This document shows positions 7,070 through 16,366 of a stretch of DNA of 64,000 bases, piece by piece. The number at the start of each line of letters is the position of its first letter. Positions within the stretch are counted from its first letter, which is position 1. Source of the stretch: an uncultured Desulfovibrio sp. Lineage in GTDB: Bacteria > Desulfobacterota > Desulfovibrionia > Desulfovibrionales > Desulfovibrionaceae. The translations under genes were made by a program, and so were the position numbers. The stretch spans positions 1-64,000 of the forward strand of contig UQJT01000007.1 in assembly GCA_900541395.1 (NCBI GenBank). The letters are read 5' to 3'. The notes below the pieces were generated by a model. It was not told the DNA's origin and did no database searches. It saw only the letters and a program-made list of their open reading frames with translations.

Positions 7070-9903
7070 TTCATCCGGATACAGTCGTTACCTGTCACCG
7101 TAACGCGGACTTTGACGCGGTGGCGGCTCTGATCGGCGCCGGGCTTCTGTATCCCGGCGCGGCCCTGGTGTTTCCCGGCACGCAAGAAAAGCCGCTTCAG
7201 GCTCTGTACGACGAAGCTCTTCAGTACCTGTACGCGTTTACTCCGGCCCGGGACATCGACCCCTCCGCCGTGCGCCGTCTGGTGGTGGTGGACACCCGGC
7301 AGGCGGATCGACTTCCCCATGTCCGGCTTCTGCTGGACAAGCCGGACATGGAAATCCATGTATGGGATCACCACCCCGACGGTGAGGGCATGGTACGCGC
7401 GGATTTTGCCCGTGTGGACGCCCGGGGCGTGGGGTCTACGTCCACCTTGCTGGTCGAGGAATTCGAACGGCGGGGGCTGCGGCCGCGCTGCGAGGAAGCC
7501 ACGCTGCTGGGACTGGGCATTTACGGCGACACCGGCTCTTTTACCTTTACCTCCACTACGGCCCGCGATTATCGGGCGGCCGCATGGCTGAAGGAGCGGG
7601 GCATGGATCTGGGCGTCGTCGCCGGGCTGGTGCGCCAGGAGCTGAGCAAGGAGCAACTGCTGGCGCTGAACGATCTGCTTGAATCGGCCGAAATTCACCA
7701 GTTGGGCGGCAGCATCCTGGCCGTCGCAAGCGCCCGACTCGACGGCTATCTCAACGATTTCGCCAGGCTGGCTCCTCGTTTTATGGAATTGCAGCCCTGT
7801 CAGGTCTTTTTCGGGCTGGGCGCTATGGGGGACAAAATTCAGGTGGTGGCCCGTTCCCGCGTGGAAAACGTGGATGTAGGGGCCATCTGCGCCAGGCTTG
7901 GCGGCGGCGGGCACCGTTACGCGGCGGCCGCCGCCGTGCGCGACCGTGCCATGCCGGAACTCAGGGATTTCATTCTCGGCCAGGTATCCATTCAGGCCAA
8001 CCCGGACAAGACGGCCGGACAACTTATGTCCTCGCCGGTGGTGGGCGTGGAGGAGGGCGTCAGCCTGCGCGAGGCCGAGGCCGTCATGGGGCGTTACGGA
8101 CTGAAGGCCGTGCCCGTGTTCCGGCCGGGCACAAAGCTGTGCGCGGGGTGGTTGGAACATCAGTTGGCCGTGCGGGCCGTCAGCCATGGATTGGGGGCTC
8201 AGGCGGCCTCGGACTACATGCAGCGCAATTTTCAGGTAGTGGACATGGGGGCGGGCCTGCAGATACTGATGGACGTCATCGTAGGAGCGCGGCAGCGTCT
8301 GGTGCCCGTGGTGGGCGGCCCGGAACTGCCGGAACAACTTGAGCCCGAGGCCGAAGCCTCCCGCCGGGAGATCCTGAAAGAGCGTCCCGTGGTGGGGGTG
8401 GTCACCCGCACCGATCTGATCCGTCTGTTTATGGACGACGACGCGGCCCATCTGCCGCAACCCCGCCAGCGCGCCCGGCGTGAGCGCAACCTGGCCCGGG
8501 CTTTGCGCTCGCGTGTGCCCGCGCCCTGTGTGGAGTTGCTGGAACGGGCCGGACGCATGGGCACGAAGTTGGGCGTCAACGTTTATGTGGTAGGCGGTTT
8601 TGTGCGCGATCTCATCATGGATCGCAAGGATCGGTGCTGGCCGGACATGGATATCGATCTGGTGGTGGAGGGCGACGCCATCGCCTTTGCCCATGCCCTG
8701 GCCGCCGAATTGTCCGGCCGAGTGCGCGAACATCGCGAATTTCTGACCGCTCTGGTGCTGTTTCCCGAAAGCGGGTTGGCTCGCCGTCCGACCCGGCGCA
8801 ACGCGACGTGCGCGCCGTTCGGCGCGGCGGTATCCGGACGCGAAGTACGGGTGGATGTGGCCACGGCCCGCCTGGAATACTATACCAGCCCGGCCGCCTT
8901 GCCCACGGTGGAACTTTCATCCATCAAAATGGATCTGTACCGCCGCGATTTTACCATCAACGCTATGGCCATGCATCTCAACGAAGGGGCCTTCGGCCTG
9001 TTGGTGGATTTTTTCGACGGACAGAACGATATACGCCGAAAACGCATCCGCATGCTCCATGCCCTGAGCTTTGTGGAGGACCCTACCCGCGCCCTGCGGG
9101 CGGTACGTTTTGAGCAGCGCTACGGTTTCCGCATCGGCCCTCAGTGCGATCGTCTGATCCGCAACGCGCTGGAGCTGGGCCTTATGGACAAATTGTCGGG
9201 CGGGCGCATTTTGAATGAACTGGAATTGATGCTGGAGGAACGCGAACCCCTGGCCTGTTTCACGCGCATGCAGGAATTCGGGATGTTGGCGGCCATCCAT
9301 CCGCAACTGGAGCTGCCGCCCTGGAAGGCCGGGATGTTGGAAAAGGCGCTCGATGTGCTCGAGTGGTATCGCCGCCTGTACCAACCCGAGCAGCCCGATC
9401 TGCTGTTGCTTTTTCTGTTGGCTTTGTGTCGGAGCGCGTCTGTTTCCGAAGTACGCGCCGTGCTGGAACGTCTGGACCTGCCCGCCAACCGGGGCGAGGC
9501 GCTGCTGGCCGTACGGGCCGCCCTGATGGACGCCTTGCCCCGCGTACAGGCATGGCAGGCGGAAAACGGGCCGCCCAGCCGCCTGCACGACATCCTGACC
9601 CGCCTGCCTCTGGAGGGGCTTTTGTATCTGATCGCCCGGGCGGACTGTGAAGAACTGCGGAAAAAACTCACGCTGTACGTATATCAGGGACGGCAGGAAA
9701 AACCCGACGTGAGCGGAGCGGATCTGCGCGCTCTGGGCCTGGAGCCGGGCCCCGCGTACGGGCGCATTCTCAAAAGGATATTGGATGCCAAGCTGGACGG
9801 TGAGGCCGCCACCCGCGAAGCCCAGCTTGAACTGGCCAGAGACATGGCGAAACGGACTCTGCGGAAAAAAGCCGAACCGGGACGAAACGGCGGCGGGGCG
9901 TGA
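7066..9903 (+). CDS. DHH phosphoesterase - CBS - poly(A) polymerase/tRNA nucleotidyltransferase fusion
   Basis: A 945-aa multidomain protein. Residues 1-310 are a DHH/DHHA1 phosphoesterase-like module (CHRNADFDAVAAL near residue 10, VVVDTRQ near 75, WDHHPDGEG near 102, LGGGGHRYAAAA near 283). Two CBS-like repeats with inserts follow at about 315-465. From about 500 there is a class II nucleotidyltransferase: VYVVGGFVRDLIM, the metal-binding DMDIDLVVEG near 527, RRDFTINAMAM, and EDPTRALRAVRFEQRYGF near 665. CBS-containing enzymes of this type add A or CCA to tRNA 3' ends; DHH modules degrade nanoRNA or cyclic dinucleotides. The fusion is known in deltaproteobacteria and some other lineages. 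ATG overlaps the xer stop as ATGA. C versus A specificity cannot be judged here. Confidence 0.88.
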   Translation: MIHPDTVVTCHRNADFDAVAALIGAGLLYPGAALVFPGTQEKPLQALYDEALQYLYAFTPARDIDPSAVRRLVVVDTRQADRLPHVRLLLDKPDMEIHVWDHHPDGEGMVRADFARVDARGVGSTSTLLVEEFERRGLRPRCEEATLLGLGIYGDTGSFTFTSTTARDYRAAAWLKERGMDLGVVAGLVRQELSKEQLLALNDLLESAEIHQLGGSILAVASARLDGYLNDFARLAPRFMELQPCQVFFGLGAMGDKIQVVARSRVENVDVGAICARLGGGGHRYAAAAAVRDRAMPELRDFILGQVSIQANPDKTAGQLMSSPVVGVEEGVSLREAEAVMGRYGLKAVPVFRPGTKLCAGWLEHQLAVRAVSHGLGAQAASDYMQRNFQVVDMGAGLQILMDVIVGARQRLVPVVGGPELPEQLEPEAEASRREILKERPVVGVVTRTDLIRLFMDDDAAHLPQPRQRARRERNLARALRSRVPAPCVELLERAGRMGTKLGVNVYVVGGFVRDLIMDRKDRCWPDMDIDLVVEGDAIAFAHALAAELSGRVREHREFLTALVLFPESGLARRPTRRNATCAPFGAAVSGREVRVDVATARLEYYTSPAALPTVELSSIKMDLYRRDFTINAMAMHLNEGAFGLLVDFFDGQNDIRRKRIRMLHALSFVEDPTRALRAVRFEQRYGFRIGPQCDRLIRNALELGLMDKLSGGRILNELELMLEEREPLACFTRMQEFGMLAAIHPQLELPPWKAGMLEKALDVLEWYRRLYQPEQPDLLLLFLLALCRSASVSEVRAVLERLDLPANRGEALLAVRAALMDALPRVQAWQAENGPPSRLHDILTRLPLEGLLYLIARADCEELRKKLTLYVYQGRQEKPDVSGADLRALGLEPGPAYGRILKRILDAKLDGEAATREAQLELARDMAKRTLRKKAEPGRNGGGA

Positions 9904-9956
9904 GCGCGCTTGCTGCGGAGGCGCGGGCGTGGTAAAGCCTGCCGAGGAGAATCGAC

Positions 9957-10484
9957 ATGAAGGATTTGTGGGCGCCGTGGCGTATGGAGTATATTATGGG
10001 ACCCAAGCCCGATCGGTGCGTCTTGTGTGTGCCGGAAACGGCCGATCCCGCCCGCCCCGAGCAGGATGAAGAACGCCTGGTGGTGTACCGGGGGCGTTTC
10101 GTGTTCGTGATGTTGAACCGTTATCCTTATGCCTCGGGGCATCTGATGGTCATTCCCTATCGTCATGTTACCGACATTACGGAACTGACGCCCGACGAAT
10201 CCGCCGAACTTATGAGCGTGACGCAGCTTGCCTGCCGCGTATTGCGTGAGGCGTCGCATCCCCAGGGCATCAATATCGGCATCAATCTGGGCGAGGCCGC
10301 CGGAGCGGGCATACGCGACCATATGCACCTGCACGTAGTGCCCCGTTGGAACGGGGATTCGTCGTTTATGGCCGTGCTGGACGACGTGCGGGTCATTCCC
10401 GAGCACCTTAAGGTAACGCAAAAACGGCTGGCTCCCCTGTTCGCAACTTTTGGCGCCCGGGCGGTCGCGCCGTCGGGCGCATGA
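9957..10484 (+). CDS. HIT-family nucleotide hydrolase/phosphorylase
   Basis: A 175-aa histidine-triad protein with the signature DHMHLHVVPRWNGD near residues 120-133. The upstream lobe has FVFVMLNRYPYASGHLMVIPYRH, interrupted here by no gap, at about residues 50-70. The opening MKDLWAPWRMEYI and two Cys pairs (CVLC near residue 23) match the AP4A-phosphorylase/FHIT-like bacterial subgroup. These enzymes cleave dinucleoside polyphosphates or AMP-linked compounds. The start is set by GAGGAG 7 bases upstream. It lies 53 bases after the nucleotidyltransferase gene on the same strand and probably shares its transcript. Confidence 0.88.
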   Translation: MKDLWAPWRMEYIMGPKPDRCVLCVPETADPARPEQDEERLVVYRGRFVFVMLNRYPYASGHLMVIPYRHVTDITELTPDESAELMSVTQLACRVLREASHPQGINIGINLGEAAGAGIRDHMHLHVVPRWNGDSSFMAVLDDVRVIPEHLKVTQKRLAPLFATFGARAVAPSGA

Positions 10485-10644
10485 TGTTTGTGCCTTATTG
10501 TTGCAGTCCGCGTCCGCACCCCCTGCGGGCGCAGGACGGGGCCGCGGGCAAGCCGCCCGGAGGACGGCCCGCTGGCCCGCGTCGACGGCTCGGACGGCGC
10601 AAACCTTGTGAAACGGGGATTGTCGACAAGGTAAAGGAGGCATA

Positions 10645-11079
10645 ATGCGCTATATCAAGGTATTTCTGTTGGTTCTGGTGTTTTTTGTGGTGATGATGTT
10701 TTTCGTGCAGAACCAGGCTTCATTTTCGGACCCCGTCACGTTGCGGCTTGACGTATTGTTTTTGCCGTCCATGGAATCCATGCCCATTCCTCTATACGCC
10801 ATCATGCTGGCCTGTTTCGCCGTGGGCGCGGTTTTGGTGCTGCTTATGCTGATCTGGGACCGCATTGTCGTGATGGGACGCCTGTCGGCGGCCCATCGCA
10901 AAATAACGGCCCTGGAAAAAAAGTTGGCTGTGGCGACCGATGCGCAGGTCCGCCTGGAAAAAGAACGCACCGAGGTCGAAACAAAATTGCAACAGCAGCT
11001 TGAAGATGCCGAACAGCGGGTCAATACGGCGTTGCGCGCCGCCGGAGGACAGCGCGTCGGGTTTGATTCCGGGGAGTAG
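10645..11079 (+). CDS. LapA-domain (DUF1049) membrane protein
   Basis: A 144-aa protein with two N-terminal membrane helices (residues 3-22 and about 46-70) separated by a short periplasmic loop, then a charged coiled coil from about 85 to 135 (AHRKITALEKKLAVATD and onward). This is the shape of lipopolysaccharide-assembly protein A, which in E. coli works with LapB to control LpxC turnover. No lapB adjoins it. AAGGAGG sits 5 bases before ATG 10645. The 160-base gap before it shows no gene. Confidence 0.75.
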   Translation: MRYIKVFLLVLVFFVVMMFFVQNQASFSDPVTLRLDVLFLPSMESMPIPLYAIMLACFAVGAVLVLLMLIWDRIVVMGRLSAAHRKITALEKKLAVATDAQVRLEKERTEVETKLQQQLEDAEQRVNTALRAAGGQRVGFDSGE

Positions 11080-11422
11080 AATATTTCGCTTTGAAATAGG
11101 CTGCAACCGCTCTGGCGGCCGCGGGAGCGGACGCCCGCGCCGAATGAGCCTGAAAACCACGACGCTTTTCAGGCGAAATGACGGCAGCGCCGCTTTTGGA
11201 ATTGGACAAGTTCAAAAGCAAAATGCTCTAGACACGCCGACACAACGTTTGTCGCGGCGCGCGGGCGGCTTCGGCTTCCCGCGCGCCGCTTGGTTCCGGA
11301 CGGGGAAAAATCGTATATTTAAACAAAAGTTATGGATATAATATAAGAAGCCCCCGGAGATACGCCGAAGGCAAGGTGCGCGGGTTATGGCTTTTTTCTG
11401 AAATTATCAGTATTATATCCGA
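11080..11422. other. intergenic region before mutS, with GC hairpin
   Basis: 343 bases without a credible gene. A 12-bp perfect hairpin (GCGGCGCGCGGG with its complement, 12-base loop) is at 11254-11289. It is followed by an AT-rich tract (11310-11345) that may contain the mutS promoter. No clear Shine-Dalgarno precedes mutS. Confidence 0.45.
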
Positions 11423-14119
11423 ATGAGCCAAACCATTATGCCCCCCAAAATAACACCGATGTACGAACAGTATATGCGCATCAAGGAAGATTATCCCGAT
11501 GCGCTGCTGTTTTATCGCATGGGCGATTTCTATGAATTGTTTTTCGGCGATGCCGAAATTGCGGCCCGCGAACTTCAACTGGCCTTGACCAGCCGCAGCA
11601 AGAGCGAGGCCGGAGTTCCCATGTGCGGAGTGCCCTGGCACGCGGCCGAGGCCTATATCAGCCAACTGGTGGAAAAGGGCTACAAAATCGCGGTGTGCGA
11701 CCAGGTGGAAGACCCCCGCACGGCCAAAGGCCTGGTCAAGCGGGCCGTCACCCGGGTGGTGACGGCGGGCACGGCCCTTGAGGATGCCAATCTGGAGGCC
11801 AAGGCCCACAATTATCTGGGCGCATTGTTCTGGAGCGAGACTTCCGGCGCGGGCGGCTTTGCCTGGATGGATGTATCCACCGGCGCATGGTCGGGTCTGC
11901 AGTCGACCAAAGCGGCGGAGTTGTGGCAGTGGGTGCTCAAGCTCGGCCCGCGTGAGCTGCTGTTCCCCGATCAGGCCGAAGCCCCCGCTTCGCTCAAACT
12001 CCAAAGCGGTATTCAACTGGTGCGGGTGCCCTTCCGCAGTCACTTCGAGCCCAAGCAGGCTCTGGCGCGGGTGTTGGCCGCGCAGGGTGTGGCCGAGGCG
12101 GGGGCGCTGGGGCTCGATAGACGGCCCGAGCTGGCCCAGGCTTGCGGCGCTCTTATCGCCTATCTGGAGCAGACCCAGAAGCAGGACCCCGCCCACCTGG
12201 CCCCGTTCCATCCCTTGGATGTGGGCCGTTATCTTATCCTGGATGAGATAACTGAACGCAATCTTGAACTTTTTCGCCGCCTGGACGGGCGCAAAGGCAT
12301 GGGGACGCTGTGGGGCGTGCTCGACCAGACCTGCACCCCTATGGGCGGACGCCTGCTGGAAGAGAGATTGCGTTACCCTTGGCGCGAGCTGGGGCCCATT
12401 ACGGAAACTCAGGAAGTGGTGTCCCTGATGGTCGAAGCCCCGCGACTGCGTCTGGAACTGCGCAACGCGCTGGATTCGGTATACGATATAGAGCGTCTGT
12501 CCACCCGTGTTTCCCTTAACCGCTGCCAGCCGCGCGATTTGGCGGCCCTGCGCGAAAGCCTGTCGTCCCTGCCCGCCGTGCGCGACGCTCTGCTGCTGCA
12601 CGAAGACGGCCTGCCCACTGCGGAAGAGGCGCGGGGCGATTGCCTGCCCCCGGCCTTGTTCCGGCTGGTGCGCCGCTGGGACGATATGAGCGACCTGGCC
12701 GATCTCTTGAACCGGGCCCTGGTGGACGAACTGCCGGTGCAGGTCACGGACGGCGGTCTGTTCCGTCAAGGCTACAACGCCGAACTCGACGAACTGCTCG
12801 ATTTGGTGGAGCACGGCGAAAGCAGGTTGCAGGCCCTGTTGCGAGAGGAACAGGTCGCCTGCAATATGCCTAAACTCAAATTGGGCTTCAACCGGGTGTT
12901 CGGCTACTATTTCGAATTGACCAAAGCTCAGCAGACCGGCCCGGTGCCCGAACATTTTCAGCGGCGTCAGACCCTGGCCAACGCCGAGCGTTTTACCACC
13001 GAACGCCTCAAGGAACTGGAGGAACGCCTGCTGTCGGCGGCGGAATCCCGCAAGAGCCTGGAATATAAACTGTATCAGGAATTGCGTCTGCAATTGGCCG
13101 AAGCCAGGCCCCGACTGTTGTTCATGGCCGATATGCTGGCCCAGATCGACTATTGGCAGTCGCTGGCCGAGGTGGCTGCTCGCCAGAACTGGTGCCGCCC
13201 CACCCTGCATGAGGGGCCGGAGATCAGCATCCGCGAGGGGCGTCATCCCGTGGTGGAAGCTGTCATCGGGCGGGCCTCTTTTATACCCAACGATCTGCAC
13301 ATGGACCCCGAGCGCCGTCTGGTGCTCATTACCGGCCCCAACATGGCGGGTAAATCCACCGTGCTGCGCCAGACCGCCATTTTATGCATCCTGGCTCAGA
13401 TGGGCTCATTCGTTCCCGCCGCCGAGGCGAAAATGGGCCTGGTGGACCGCGTGTTTTCGCGGGTGGGGGCGTCGGACAACCTGGCCCAGGGGCAGAGCAC
13501 CTTTATGGTGGAAATGATGGAAACCGCCCGCATCCTGCGCCAAGCCACCAAGCGCAGCCTGGTCATTTTGGACGAAATAGGGCGGGGCACCAGCACCTTC
13601 GACGGCCTGGCCCTGGCCTGGGCCGTAGTGGAAGAACTGGCGCGCCGGGCCGGAGGCGGCATACGAACTCTGTTCGCCACTCACTATCATGAATTGACTT
13701 CTCTGGACGGCCTCATCCCCGGGGTGTACAACATGAATATCGGCGTTCGGGAGTGGAACGGAGACATTGTGTTTCTGCGTCGCTTGCTGCCCGGACCGGC
13801 GGATCGCAGCTACGGTATCGAGGTAGCCCGATTGGCCGGAGTGCCTACGCCTGTGGTGCAGCGCGCTCGGGAAATTCTGGCCCGGCTGGAGCAATCACGG
13901 GGCAAGGCCAACGTCGTGCGGCTGGAGGCCATGTCTCTGCCGGGCTTGACCAAGGTTGTGCCTCCGGCTCCGGAGCCCAGACCTGAAGCTCCCGCGCCCG
14001 TTCATCCGCTGCTTTTGGCTCTGCGCGATCTTAATCCCGACACCCTGTCTCCGATGGCCGCTCTGAAGTTGCTGTCGGATTGGAAGACCGCTTGGGGAGA
14101 CCCCCGTGATAAAAGTTGA
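11423..14119 (+). CDS. mutS: DNA mismatch repair protein MutS
   Basis: 898 aa, full length for MutS1. The N-terminal mismatch-binding domain has DALLFYRMGDFYELFFGDA near residues 25-43, including the Phe-x-Glu mismatch probe. The ATPase domain has the Walker A TGPNMAGKSTVLRQ near residue 637, then STFMVEMMETA, LDEIGRGTSTFDG and FATHYHEL. MutS recognises mismatches and, with MutL, starts repair. The start ATG 11423 (MSQTIMPPK) has no obvious ribosome-binding site; a later start at MPPK (residue 6) is possible. It overlaps the next gene by 14 bases, so the two are probably one operon. No mutL is nearby. Confidence 0.97.
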   Translation: MSQTIMPPKITPMYEQYMRIKEDYPDALLFYRMGDFYELFFGDAEIAARELQLALTSRSKSEAGVPMCGVPWHAAEAYISQLVEKGYKIAVCDQVEDPRTAKGLVKRAVTRVVTAGTALEDANLEAKAHNYLGALFWSETSGAGGFAWMDVSTGAWSGLQSTKAAELWQWVLKLGPRELLFPDQAEAPASLKLQSGIQLVRVPFRSHFEPKQALARVLAAQGVAEAGALGLDRRPELAQACGALIAYLEQTQKQDPAHLAPFHPLDVGRYLILDEITERNLELFRRLDGRKGMGTLWGVLDQTCTPMGGRLLEERLRYPWRELGPITETQEVVSLMVEAPRLRLELRNALDSVYDIERLSTRVSLNRCQPRDLAALRESLSSLPAVRDALLLHEDGLPTAEEARGDCLPPALFRLVRRWDDMSDLADLLNRALVDELPVQVTDGGLFRQGYNAELDELLDLVEHGESRLQALLREEQVACNMPKLKLGFNRVFGYYFELTKAQQTGPVPEHFQRRQTLANAERFTTERLKELEERLLSAAESRKSLEYKLYQELRLQLAEARPRLLFMADMLAQIDYWQSLAEVAARQNWCRPTLHEGPEISIREGRHPVVEAVIGRASFIPNDLHMDPERRLVLITGPNMAGKSTVLRQTAILCILAQMGSFVPAAEAKMGLVDRVFSRVGASDNLAQGQSTFMVEMMETARILRQATKRSLVILDEIGRGTSTFDGLALAWAVVEELARRAGGGIRTLFATHYHELTSLDGLIPGVYNMNIGVREWNGDIVFLRRLLPGPADRSYGIEVARLAGVPTPVVQRAREILARLEQSRGKANVVRLEAMSLPGLTKVVPPAPEPRPEAPAPVHPLLLALRDLNPDTLSPMAALKLLSDWKTAWGDPRDKS

Positions 14120-14690
14120 ACAAAGGGCCAAGGCCCGCTCAAACCCGTACCGCCGCCGTCGGCTCGATTTTCCCGCGGCGTGGAGAATGGCGCTTGTACT
14201 CCTGGTTCTGCTGCTTGTCATGGCGGGTTGCGGCAAAAAAGGCGCGCCTATGCCCGACTATTCGCGCCAGCTTTTTTCGTGGCGTAATGTATTCGCCACG
14301 CTGTCCGACGAGGGCTGCGTCAGCGTTTCCGGTTCGGTGGGCGGCGAAGCTCAAAATCTGGCTTTCATGGTGCTGGAACTGGAGCCTCTGGATGCCTCGT
14401 GCGCAGGGTGTCCCTTTGTTCCGCAGGAAACGTACCGCGTGAATTCGGCGGACGCCTGGGAAAGCCCCGACGGCCAGACCTTCCGTTTTGCCTATTGTCC
14501 GGCGACGCGGAGCGAGACATACCGCTGGCGTCTGGTGGGGCGCAACGTGTTCAGCAGTTTGCCCGCCGTGCCCACGCCGGTGCGCACGGTGGGAGCCGGG
14601 GAATCCGCGGCCGTCACTCCCTTGCCGTCCGCCGACGCTCTTTCGGGCGGGGACGCATTCGTAAGGAACGCCGCCGACGAATCGTTCTGA
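14106..14690 (+). CDS. small LptM-like lipoprotein
   Basis: A 194-aa predicted lipoprotein. An unusually long basic N-terminus (RRRR near residues 16-19) precedes a hydrophobic segment and the lipobox LLVMAGC, with acylated Cys at about residue 42. GKKGAP follows, matching the short motif after the lipobox in LptM/YifL-like proteins. The remaining 150 residues contain two Cys pairs (DASCAGCPF and others) and look like a small beta domain, much longer than YifL. The start is GTG 14106, inside the mutS coding end, with a purine-rich GGGGAGA upstream. Its role is unknown; in E. coli LptM assists LptD oxidative folding. Confidence 0.6.
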   Translation: MIKVEQRAKARSNPYRRRRLDFPAAWRMALVLLVLLLVMAGCGKKGAPMPDYSRQLFSWRNVFATLSDEGCVSVSGSVGGEAQNLAFMVLELEPLDASCAGCPFVPQETYRVNSADAWESPDGQTFRFAYCPATRSETYRWRLVGRNVFSSLPAVPTPVRTVGAGESAAVTPLPSADALSGGDAFVRNAADESF

Positions 14691-14697
14691 GGGGCTC

Positions 14698-15441
14698 ATG
14701 CGACAAAGCCTGGACACGAGAGCCGTTTTTTTTCGGTGGTGGATCGCGCTGCTGATGCTGGCGGCCGTGTATCTGGCATCCGCCATCCCGGTCCGGGCGA
14801 GCTCTCCGGAGGAAGGCCCGAATGTTTACAGCGCCCGCGTGTTGCTGCGGGAAGGGCAAGACCCGGCCCGGCCTGTGGGCGGCGTATCCGCGGCGGAAGG
14901 TTGGCTGCGGTTGGATATGGACCTCGGTGAGCCCGGCGTGTTCCATGTGATTCTGCGGCCGGACCGCAACGTTCTCTACGTTGTGTCGGATAATCTCGAA
15001 GCTTATGTAAGCGTTCCCCTGCGCGAAGGCGGGCATGGTCTGGACGACTTGGCCGAGGACCTGGCCGCGTCGGTCATGCCGTTCGGCGTGCCGGTCCTTT
15101 CCCTGCATGTGGATCGGGGCGAAAACCTGGGGGAAGCCGCATGGCAGGGCTATGCGGCTCGGCGGACCGAAGTGCGTTTTACGGCCGAATTCATGGGCAA
15201 CGCCGCCGGGTTGGACGCCGTACTCTGGGAAAACCCGGCTTTTGCTCCTCTTCCCCTGCGGGTGGAGGAGCTGCAACGGGACAAGGATGGCGCTGTCCGT
15301 ACCGGAGATGTGGTGGAACTGGCCGACATCGTTCCCGCTGTCTTTTCCGAGCCTGAACGCGCGGCGTTGTTCGAGCCCCCGTCCGGTTTTACCCGTTATG
15401 CGTCGATTCTGGATTTGTTGCTGTACGCCCTGGCGGTCTGA
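14698..15441 (+). CDS. exported protein of unknown function
   Basis: A 247-aa protein with a signal peptide: hydrophobic residues 14-30, then SAIPVRASSPEEG, with cleavage likely after VRA near residue 35. The mature part is mostly beta-like and reminiscent of periplasmic proteins that carry DUF4412-type folds, but I do not recognise a defining motif. It starts 8 bases after the lipoprotein gene with GAGGGG before ATG, so it is part of the mutS-lipoprotein transcript. It converges on the small thioredoxin-like gene, 6 bases apart. Confidence 0.65.
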   Translation: MRQSLDTRAVFFRWWIALLMLAAVYLASAIPVRASSPEEGPNVYSARVLLREGQDPARPVGGVSAAEGWLRLDMDLGEPGVFHVILRPDRNVLYVVSDNLEAYVSVPLREGGHGLDDLAEDLAASVMPFGVPVLSLHVDRGENLGEAAWQGYAARRTEVRFTAEFMGNAAGLDAVLWENPAFAPLPLRVEELQRDKDGAVRTGDVVELADIVPAVFSEPERAALFEPPSGFTRYASILDLLLYALAV

Positions 15442-15447
15442 GCCGTT

Positions 15448-15726
15448 TCAGTCCAACAAACCCCGGCTCTGGAGTTTGCCCAGCAGGGCTTCGAACTGAT
15501 CGGCGCTGATGGCCTCGCCCGCGGTATGCCGCCAGAAGTCGCCGCCGTTGACCTGAATGGCCGGAGTATTGCCCGTGAGGCCGTGCCGTGCCAGCAGGGG
15601 CGGTTCGCAATTGGTCTGAATGCGGGCGTCGAGGCCGCGCTTGCGCAACGCTACCCGCAGATTGGGCTCCATGATGTGGATACGCCCGGCGTCGTCGTCC
15701 CAGATGATGATTTCAATGTCGTTCAT
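15448..15726 (-). CDS. small thioredoxin-fold-like protein with a single cysteine
   Basis: A 92-aa protein: MNDIEIIIWDDDAGRIHIM, a beta-alpha start, then ARIQTNCEPPLLARHGLTGN, then TPAIQVNGGDFWRHTAGEAI. The Ala/Pro-rich loop and the cis-Pro-like TPAIQVNG resemble MTH895-type small thioredoxins. Only one Cys is present (about residue 38), so the usual CxxC dithiol is missing and it cannot be a classical disulfide reductase. The start at 15726 is chosen because family-like sequence begins there; the longer frame adds a His-rich lead unlike the rest. Function unknown. Confidence 0.6.
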   Translation of the reverse strand: MNDIEIIIWDDDAGRIHIMEPNLRVALRKRGLDARIQTNCEPPLLARHGLTGNTPAIQVNGGDFWRHTAGEAISADQFEALLGKLQSRGLLD

Positions 15727-15919
15727 GGCGACTTTCCCTTGGTGGTAGGAAGCAGGGTGAGGGAATGCGTGATGCACAACATGCCGCTGCCGCCCGGTTT
15801 TGTCCATCCCCGTTTATTTTTCGGCGGTGCGCTTCCAGACGGTTGACGACGGGCTCTCAGGGTGTTGAACTAAAAACTTCCGACATACCAAGCCGGACAA
15901 ACCATAAGGAGTCACCGAT

Positions 15920-16333
15920 ATGGAATTTCCCGCCCCTGACGCATGGTTGGCCCACCGTGTTTCCTATGGAGAAACGGATGCGATGGGTGTTTTATATTAT
16001 GCTGAATATATTCATATTTTTGAACGGGCACGGGGAGAGTTCAGCCGTGTGTGCGGCTGCAGCTATAAGGAAATTGAAGACCGGGGCATTATTTTGCCCG
16101 TGCGTGAGGCGCAGTGCCGGTATCGTTCGCCCGCGCGTTACGATGATCTTATCCAGGTGCATGTGGCCATTTCCGAATGGGGGCGGGCTTCGGTGCGCTT
16201 CGTGTATGCCTTGTATGACGAGGCGCGGCAAAAACTGTTGGCCGAGGGCATGACCCAGCACGCCATCGTCAATCGCGCGGGCAAGCCCGCGCCCGTGCCC
16301 GACTGGCTTAAACAGGCGTTTTCCATCCGCTGA
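15920..16333 (+). CDS. YbgC/FadM-type acyl-CoA thioesterase
   Basis: A 137-aa single hot-dog-domain thioesterase. The active-site stretch VSYGETDAMGVLYYAEYIHIFE (written here without its flanks) contains the catalytic Asp at about residue 20 in ETDAMG, followed by the helix FERARGEFSR. YbgC members hydrolyse acyl-CoA or acyl-ACP and may associate with the Tol-Pal system, but tol genes are absent here. AAGGAG lies about 9 bases upstream of ATG. It converges with the acyl-ACP thioesterase gene, 33 bases apart. Substrate chain length cannot be inferred. Confidence 0.85.
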   Translation: MEFPAPDAWLAHRVSYGETDAMGVLYYAEYIHIFERARGEFSRVCGCSYKEIEDRGIILPVREAQCRYRSPARYDDLIQVHVAISEWGRASVRFVYALYDEARQKLLAEGMTQHAIVNRAGKPAPVPDWLKQAFSIR

Positions 16334-16366
16334 AGAAGTGACGGGAGCACAGCCGCCGTGTATTCG

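Noticed and set aside
6919..8733. 604-aa minus-strand open frame
   Set aside because: Antisense to the DHH/CBS/nucleotidyltransferase fusion; His/Gln-rich shadow.
11330..13300. 656-aa minus-strand open frame
   Set aside because: Antisense to mutS; no domain and shadow composition.
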